From Podochytrium sp. JEL0797 (Eukaryota > Chytridiomycota > Chytridiomycetes > Chytridiales > Chytriomycetaceae), in contig JADGJG010000241.1 in the NCBI GenBank assembly GCA_027596195.1, positions 1 to 28,477 on the forward strand: DNA of 28,477 bases, read 5' to 3'. Positions 24,701 through 28,477 of this stretch are shown here, piece after piece. The translations under genes were made by a program, and so were the position numbers. Every line of letters begins with the position of its first letter. The first letter of the stretch is position 1. Under the pieces are notes generated by a model, which made no database searches, was not told where the DNA came from, and was given only the letters and a program-made list of their open reading frames with translations.

Positions 24701-25592
24701 CTTTCTGGATCTCCTTGATCCACGAGTTGACGTCTGCCTGCAGCTTGTTGAGGAAGGTCGAGTCGTCGGCAATGTCACCCACGGCGTCGACGGAGATGCG
24801 CACGGAGGTTTCCTTGCACTTTGCGATTGCGCGCAGGATCAGTGGGTGGGCGTGCAGGTGGATGTCTGGGATGGCAATGTTTTGCTGCAGGTTGAGCAAA
24901 AGCAGGGCAAGGTCGTTGAGGCGCTTCTTTGCCATGGGGACCAGCTGGTTCTGCTGCTGGGCAGCGTCGCTGTTCTGCATTGCGGCGTCTGTGAAGGCGG
25001 CAAAGAAGGGCGCGGCGGCGCTGGCAAACACGCCGTGCAGCTGCGCAAAAACAGCCGCGGGCGACGCCACGGCAAAGCCGGGCAGCTGCACAACTTGAAG
25101 CGCGGCAGCGAGAGATTCGCGGTTGGCGTGTTTGGCGTCGTTGAGAAGAGTGCCCTTTTTGAGGATGCACAAAGTGTTGGAAGAAGTGGGCGCAGTGGCG
25201 GCAGCGAGGTCGGTGGAGAGTGTGAGGTGGTCTGATTCGAGTGTGAATGCGTGTTAGTGAATTCGTTGAGTGTGTTTGAAAGGAGAGGGTCATCCACGCC
25301 TGCCACTGCCTAGTGAAGTCTAGCCACGCCCAGCACTACATGGTACTACATCACACACTAGAACATAAAACAACTCACCCTCCGTCTGCGACACATACAG
25401 CACGTGCTGCGAGGCATCGCCCACAAACAGCTGCAGCGCCTTGTCGCTGCCCTCGTCGCTCAGCTCCGCCAGTGCGTGCTCAGGCGCAACGCCCAGCAGC
25501 GCAGGAAGCACGCCCAGGCACAGATGGTCGCGCAGCAGTGCTCCTAGCGCGTCTAACTCGGACGATGAGGATAAATCCGCGGATGTGTCCAT
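9716..25592 (-). CDS. DYN1: Cytoplasmic dynein 1 heavy chain
   Basis: Minus-end-directed microtubule motor subunit. Exons: 25592-25379, 25231-23299, 23210-22718, 22638-22384, 22289-22182, 22098-21816, 21750-21653, 21565-20929, 20864-19736, 19665-18817, 18751-18592, 18536-18399, 18337-17707, 17632-17384, 17322-16451, 16388-16178, 16103-15289, 15229-14965, 14903-13339, 13273-11986, 11928-10858, 10799-10636, 10578-10380, 10314-9716; 4,741 aa, slightly longer than the usual 4,300-4,650. Order: tail; linker ([14 protein letters not shown] near 1718); Walker A of AAA1 GPAGTGKT (2000-2007), AAA2 GPSGSGKS (2307-2314), AAA3 GPPGSGKT (2677-2684) and AAA4 GVSGSGKT (3019-3026); stalk coiled coils about 3273-3383 and 3489-3563 around a microtubule-binding domain beginning [14 protein letters not shown]5, AAA6; C-terminal domain. 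Walker B sites are visible for AAA1 (WGCFDEF), AAA3 (LFCDEIN) and AAA4 (FIMDESN). The MTBD and C-terminus resemble dynein-1 rather than axonemal forms. Intron 15 uses a GC donor. The last acceptor (10315) was chosen over 10351 because it gives the family's KG-x-x-P-x-x-W join. Confidence 0.97.
16389..16450 (-). other. GC-AG intron inside the AAA3 Walker A motif of dynein
   Basis: The exon ends GGA AAG (Gly-Lys of GPPGSGK) and the next begins ACC ATG (Thr-Met). The only cut that keeps frame and restores GKT is before GCGAGT on the minus strand, with the acceptor CCGCAG. The nearest GT donor, four bases downstream, would shift the frame. The 62-nt length is typical for this gene. Confidence 0.85.
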
Positions 25593-25791
25593 CGTTTTTG
25601 GTTCGAAAAAATCCAATTTGCCGAATTGTCGGACGAGATCTGGGCGCAGTGAACGTGAGGTTCTCGCATTCGAGACAATTCGAGGTCAATTTGTTTTGAA
25701 ACCCCGCTTTACTTGGCGTGCACACGTGCACTGCGATCCAATCCATCAAAACAAATCAAAGTTTATTTCACAATTCACACCACTCCACTCC
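25593..25791. other. Intergenic: dynein promoter region
   Basis: The 199 bp between the ARPC5 stop and the dynein start contain the ARPC5 polyadenylation signal and must include the dynein promoter. No other element is recognisable. Confidence 0.5.
25762..25767 (-). terminator. Polyadenylation signal of ARPC5
   Basis: AATAAA on the minus strand starts about 25 nt after the ARPC5 stop codon. Confidence 0.5.
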
Positions 25792-26746
25792 TCAAACAGT
25801 CTGGCGATCCGTAAGCACGCGAATAATGCTTCCGAGTCCAGTCACCTCAGTCACCTATTCAAAGACCAGTCAAAAACAATGACCCCAATCAAAACAAACT
25901 CAAAAACTACCTTTTCATGCCACGACAACATCACAGCAGAGTTGAACGCCTCAGGCGACGCCATGCCCCTGTACACAAACTTCATCAACGTGTCCAGCTG
26001 TGCAGGCGGCAGCTGCTTCACGATCGCCGGGATGTCCATGGAGCGCGGCGCAAGGAGGGCTTCCATCACGATTTGGAGGTTTCTGTCCTGTTTGGGGTGC
26101 GGGGTTGTGAAATGATTTAGATGCACATCTGGTTTGACGAGTGTCTCAGGGAACGTGACAAAGGGTCCGTGTCGGTGGGTCATTTCAGTCACCGCACAAC
26201 ACCCCCAACTCTGCCGCCTCCACCAACTTGCAAATCGCCAATTCAACTCCCAAGTTGTTTTCGATTTCGAGGTTGGGGTTTTCGCATCTTAGGTGATTTG
26301 ATTGCCCAGTGAGAGCCGCCGCTTGTTGCTTATCCGCGCCAGCACCCTCCTGGCACCCCCCGGTCCGTATACCATGTTCAGAAAGCTCCGCCTCCTCCCG
26401 CGCACTTTCCCGCCCAATTGGCCCGACCCGGCCCCTCCTGCTGTTGCTCAGAAACGCCGTGCATTTTCTGCATACCTTGAGTGTCTGAGGATCTCTCCCA
26501 GCAGGCGGGTCCTCCAACGACTTGCTCACAGCCTCAGCAAACGCACCTCTAGGACCCCCCCGCCACACCAGTTTCGTTTAGCTCAACAACCCCAAACACC
26601 AAAATAAAAAACCAATCACACACACACCTCCCAATCAAGCCGCGCACTTGGTTCGTTCTGTCCTGGATCCCGGCTTCGAGCTCGTATTCTTGGCGCGAGG
26701 GGATCGAGGCATCGATAAAGTCTTCGTCGTCGTATTCGTCGGCCAT
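25792..26746 (-). CDS. ARPC5: Arp2/3 complex subunit 5 (p16-Arc / Arc15)
   Basis: Smallest subunit of the Arp2/3 complex, which nucleates branched actin at the cell cortex. Exons: 26746-26628, 26548-26476, 26087-25911, 25854-25792 (TGA); 143 aa against about 151 in human. The acidic N-terminus (MADEYDDEDFID) mirrors the EYDENKFVDEE region of the family. Then come LEDPPAG...LKDR, MKFVYRGM (human MKYIYKGF), MLSWHEK (human LLQWHEK) and a C-terminus reading GLGSIIRVLTDRQTV, nearly the family consensus. The second intron, 388 nt, is the longest in the window, and the exon-2 frame stays open for about 97 codons into it. It lies head-to-tail upstream of dynein and divergent from the MscL gene. Confidence 0.93.
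26088..26475 (-). other. Long second intron of ARPC5 (388 nt)
   Basis: It is four to six times longer than neighbouring introns and GC-rich in its first half. I looked for snoRNA C/D boxes, a tRNA B-box and internal exons and found none I can support. The reading frame from exon 2 continues to a TGA at about 26185. Confidence 0.6.
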
Positions 26747-27055
26747 TGGTGTGTTGAGATGGTGTTTTTTTCTCGACTTGGTTTTTTTTTTTGCATCGTG
26801 AAATGCGTTCTGGCACTCTCATCCTCTCCCCCCCACAGCCTCCTCTTTCTTCTCTGCTCATTCCGAAATATCACGACGTCCTCAGTCGAATTAACCTTCA
26901 CGTTCCCGGCAAAGGAAGGCGCGTTTTTGTTCTGTTTTGACCGTTTCGAAAATACTCAGGAACCCCCCCCCCCCTCCCCCTGCGTTAATGGATGACGGAA
27001 ATATTGTTCGTACAGAAGTTGCATTCTTCCACCTTCGAAAAAAATTTCACCCGAA
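26747..27055. other. Bidirectional promoter region between ARPC5 and the MscL gene
   Basis: The 309 bp between two divergent start codons hold T-rich tracts near 26767-26793 and a C12 run at 26965-26976. No ORF or RNA gene is visible. It must supply promoters in both directions. Confidence 0.6.
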
Positions 27056-28136
27056 ATGCCGCATAACGAAATCCTCGACCGCCGAGCCAACATTGACAAC
27101 AGCGACCTCGACCTCCACTCCATCATCCAATCCTCTCTCCAACCCACAACCGGCCCTAAACCGCGCCGGTCCCTCAACGACCTCATCAATCCGCTGCAGC
27201 TCGCTGACCCGTGGCAGGAGTTCAAACTGTTTGTGGTGCAGACCAAGATTCTCGAGTCCGGAGTCGGTGTTGTAATTGGACGCGCGTTTCAGGATTGCAT
27301 CAAGAGCTTTGTGAACGATTTGCTGTTGAGTTTGCGTTTTATCATTCTCGTAGAAAAAAAAGTCGCCTAAAAACTGATTTTTGCGTCCGTCCAGCATTCC
27401 GCCCATCATGTACCTAATACGTGAGTTTGATTCATGCCCTGATTCAATTGACATCTGATTGCTCGCCACAGCACAAAAGTCTGCCATGCGTGTACGAAAT
27501 CTTCACTCCGAAATCACTCGCTAAATCGCTCCCTTTCGATTAAATGACGCGACTGTTTTAGTTTCTAGTCCTGAAACAAGGCAGGACGAAAAAGAAGTAC
27601 AAGACGATTGAGGAAGCCGCGTTTGACGGTGCGTTTTTTGAATTTTGCTTAATTCCATTGTCCGTTTTTGAATCCGAACATTGAAAGATAGGAGCCATCA
27701 CGGTGAATTACGGTCGATTCTCGCACAACGTGGTGAATTTCCTGGTCGTTGGGCTTTCCGTATATTACGTGCTGAAAGGTGAAAATTGAAACCGGCCAAA
27801 CTCGCATCCAGCAATTTTAACCCCCAAAAACCCCCCCAGGCCTCAAAGCATTCTTCAAACGAAACCTCACTCATCTCAAAAAATGCGCGTTTTGTATCAG
27901 CGAGATTCCTGCGGGTGCGTATTCCTTTTATTTTGATTTTGTTCTGTTCGTTCCCCCCGTTTTGAACGCAAAGCTGGGTGTTAGAAGCGACGCGTTGCTC
28001 GTTTTGCACGTCGTTTGTGGATCAGCCGCGGATTCATTCGTCACCAACGGAACGGCTGGGAGACACGGATCGATCCAAAAGTGGGCTGTTGGATCGAACG
28101 GGGGAGTGGTTCGATGCAGAAGCGTTGACACAATAA
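27056..28136 (+). CDS. mscL: MscL-family large-conductance mechanosensitive channel with C-terminal zinc ribbon
   Basis: Exons: 27056-27324, 27395-27420, probable microexon 27472-27489, 27569-27628, 27692-27778, 27840-27914, 27985-28136 (TAA); 228 aa with the microexon, 222 without. TM1 spans about 65-95: GVGVVIGRAFQDCIKSF then VNDLLIPPI, collinear with E. coli MscL GVIIGAAFGKIVSS...ADIIMPP. TM2 spans about 133-153 (RFSHNVVNFLVVGLSVYYV) after a conserved-type GAITVNYG loop. A zinc ribbon CxxC-x10-CxxC follows (Cys169, 172, 183, 186), with CISEIPAEATRC between the knuckles. The N-terminus is about 50 residues longer than in bacteria. At the E. coli gate position Leu19 the residue is Ser68; Val23 is kept as Val72. 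It should be a membrane-tension-gated pore; which membrane is unknown. Introns rule out bacterial contamination. Confidence 0.88.
27472..27489 (+). other. Probable 18-nt microexon of the MscL gene
   Basis: A direct splice from 27420 to 27569 would need a 148-nt intron, twice the local norm. An AG at 27470-27471 and a GTGTAC donor at 27490 define 18 bases, compatible with phase 1 on both sides. They would encode Gln-Lys-Ser-Ala plus the split Pro and Met flanks, leaving introns of 51 and 79 nt. Both versions stay in frame. Confidence 0.5.
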
Positions 28137-28137
28137 A
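28132..28137 (+). terminator. Polyadenylation hexamer overlapping the MscL stop codon
   Basis: CAATAAAC contains the TAA stop (28134-28136) inside an AATAAA. If used, the 3' UTR would be about 10-30 nt. Downstream is TTGTTTGCTC, a plausible T/G-rich element. Confidence 0.4.
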
Positions 28138-28464
28138 CATTGTTTGCTCTTTATCCAAAACCTTGTTCCCTTTGGCAATCGGACAAGCAGGAGTGGATTC
28201 GGAGTCGAATGATCGCCAAAATCAAAATAGGAAATGCCTTCATGTTGGCGAGCCCCTTTCAACCCCCCACCAATATGCATGATAGCATGATAATGAGCAC
28301 AAACGTTTCTCAATAATTCAAGCCATAAGTAGGAGTTGAAGAAACGCAACCGTCCACAATCCATTCAAATCAACATGCGGTTGACGATCGTACGTGATGG
28401 ACGCGTCCATGAGGCAAAACGTGGATTTTTTTTATCGCTCAGGCTGAGGAAGGACGACTGAGCT
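28137..28464. other. Unassigned end region; possible exon on the minus strand
   Basis: No family is recognised in these 328 bp. On the minus strand an ATG at 28410 opens a 30-codon frame ending at TGA 28320-28318, with a hydrophobic C-terminal half (LWTVAFLQLLLMA). On the plus strand an ATG at 28374 opens 28 codons. Either could be part of a gene continuing past the window, but neither can be supported alone. Confidence 0.2.
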
Positions 28465-28477
28465 GGGGGGGGGGGGG
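28465..28477. repeat. Terminal poly-G run
   Basis: Thirteen Gs end the window. With the G7C31 at the other end this suggests the window is a whole contig ending in homopolymers, either real breakpoints or base-calling artefacts. Confidence 0.6.

Noticed and set aside
23436..25098. Long open frames antisense to dynein, up to 447 codons
   Set aside because: They mirror the GC-rich coding strand of well-supported dynein exons, have no recognisable domain and cross known introns. Similar shadows lie opposite 11711-12652 and 13621-14541.
27056..28136. Bacterial contamination or very recent bacterial transfer of MscL
   Set aside because: The gene is interrupted by at least five spliceosomal introns of local type and sits between host genes.
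1..28477. tRNA, rRNA, CRISPR arrays, transposon termini
   Set aside because: No tRNA B-box with matching arms, rRNA-like stretch, regularly spaced repeats, or terminal inverted or direct repeats were seen on either strand.

Overview
The window is a gene-dense eukaryotic nuclear fragment, 28,477 bp long. It carries seven protein genes, one duplicated gene fragment and about 55 spliceosomal introns. Most introns are 48-95 nt, and intergenic gaps are a few hundred bases or less. Gene content is cytoplasmic dynein heavy chain, an Arp2/3 subunit, exportin-5, a P5A-ATPase, a family-A-type 7TM receptor and a eukaryotic MscL channel with a C-terminal zinc ribbon. With such small introns this suggests a fungus or fungus-like protist that keeps animal-like genes, and a chytrid-type fungus is my best guess. 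That placement is inference; no taxonomic marker such as rRNA is present. The standard genetic code fits every gene. All exon models were made by hand, by keeping splice phase consistent and matching remembered family sequences.

Layout: (1) 1-111 is a contig-edge homopolymer region. (2) 112-2764 (+) is the 3' half of exportin-5. (3) 2931-6946 (-) is a complete P5A-type ER transport ATPase, convergent with exportin-5. (4) 7243-8183 (-) is a rhodopsin-like 7TM receptor. (5) 8389-8568 is a broken second copy of part of that receptor gene. (6) 8713-9660 (+) is a RING/TRAF-type zinc-finger protein with two C-terminal Cys-rich repeats. (7) 9716-25592 (-) is the cytoplasmic dynein heavy chain, 24 exons, about 4,741 aa. 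(8) 25792-26746 (-) is the Arp2/3 subunit ARPC5. (9) 27056-28136 (+) is an MscL-like mechanosensitive channel, divergent from ARPC5. (10) 28137-28477 has no secure gene and ends in poly-G.

The genes do not form an operon-like system. They are housekeeping functions: nuclear export, ER membrane-protein quality control, microtubule motor and actin nucleation. Two sensory or channel proteins sit among them. The points most worth following up are the MscL gene (zinc ribbon, altered gate residue, probable 18-nt microexon), the RING protein with its duplicated Cys motif, the internally deleted receptor copy, a GC-AG intron inside the dynein AAA3 Walker A motif, and the intron statistics.
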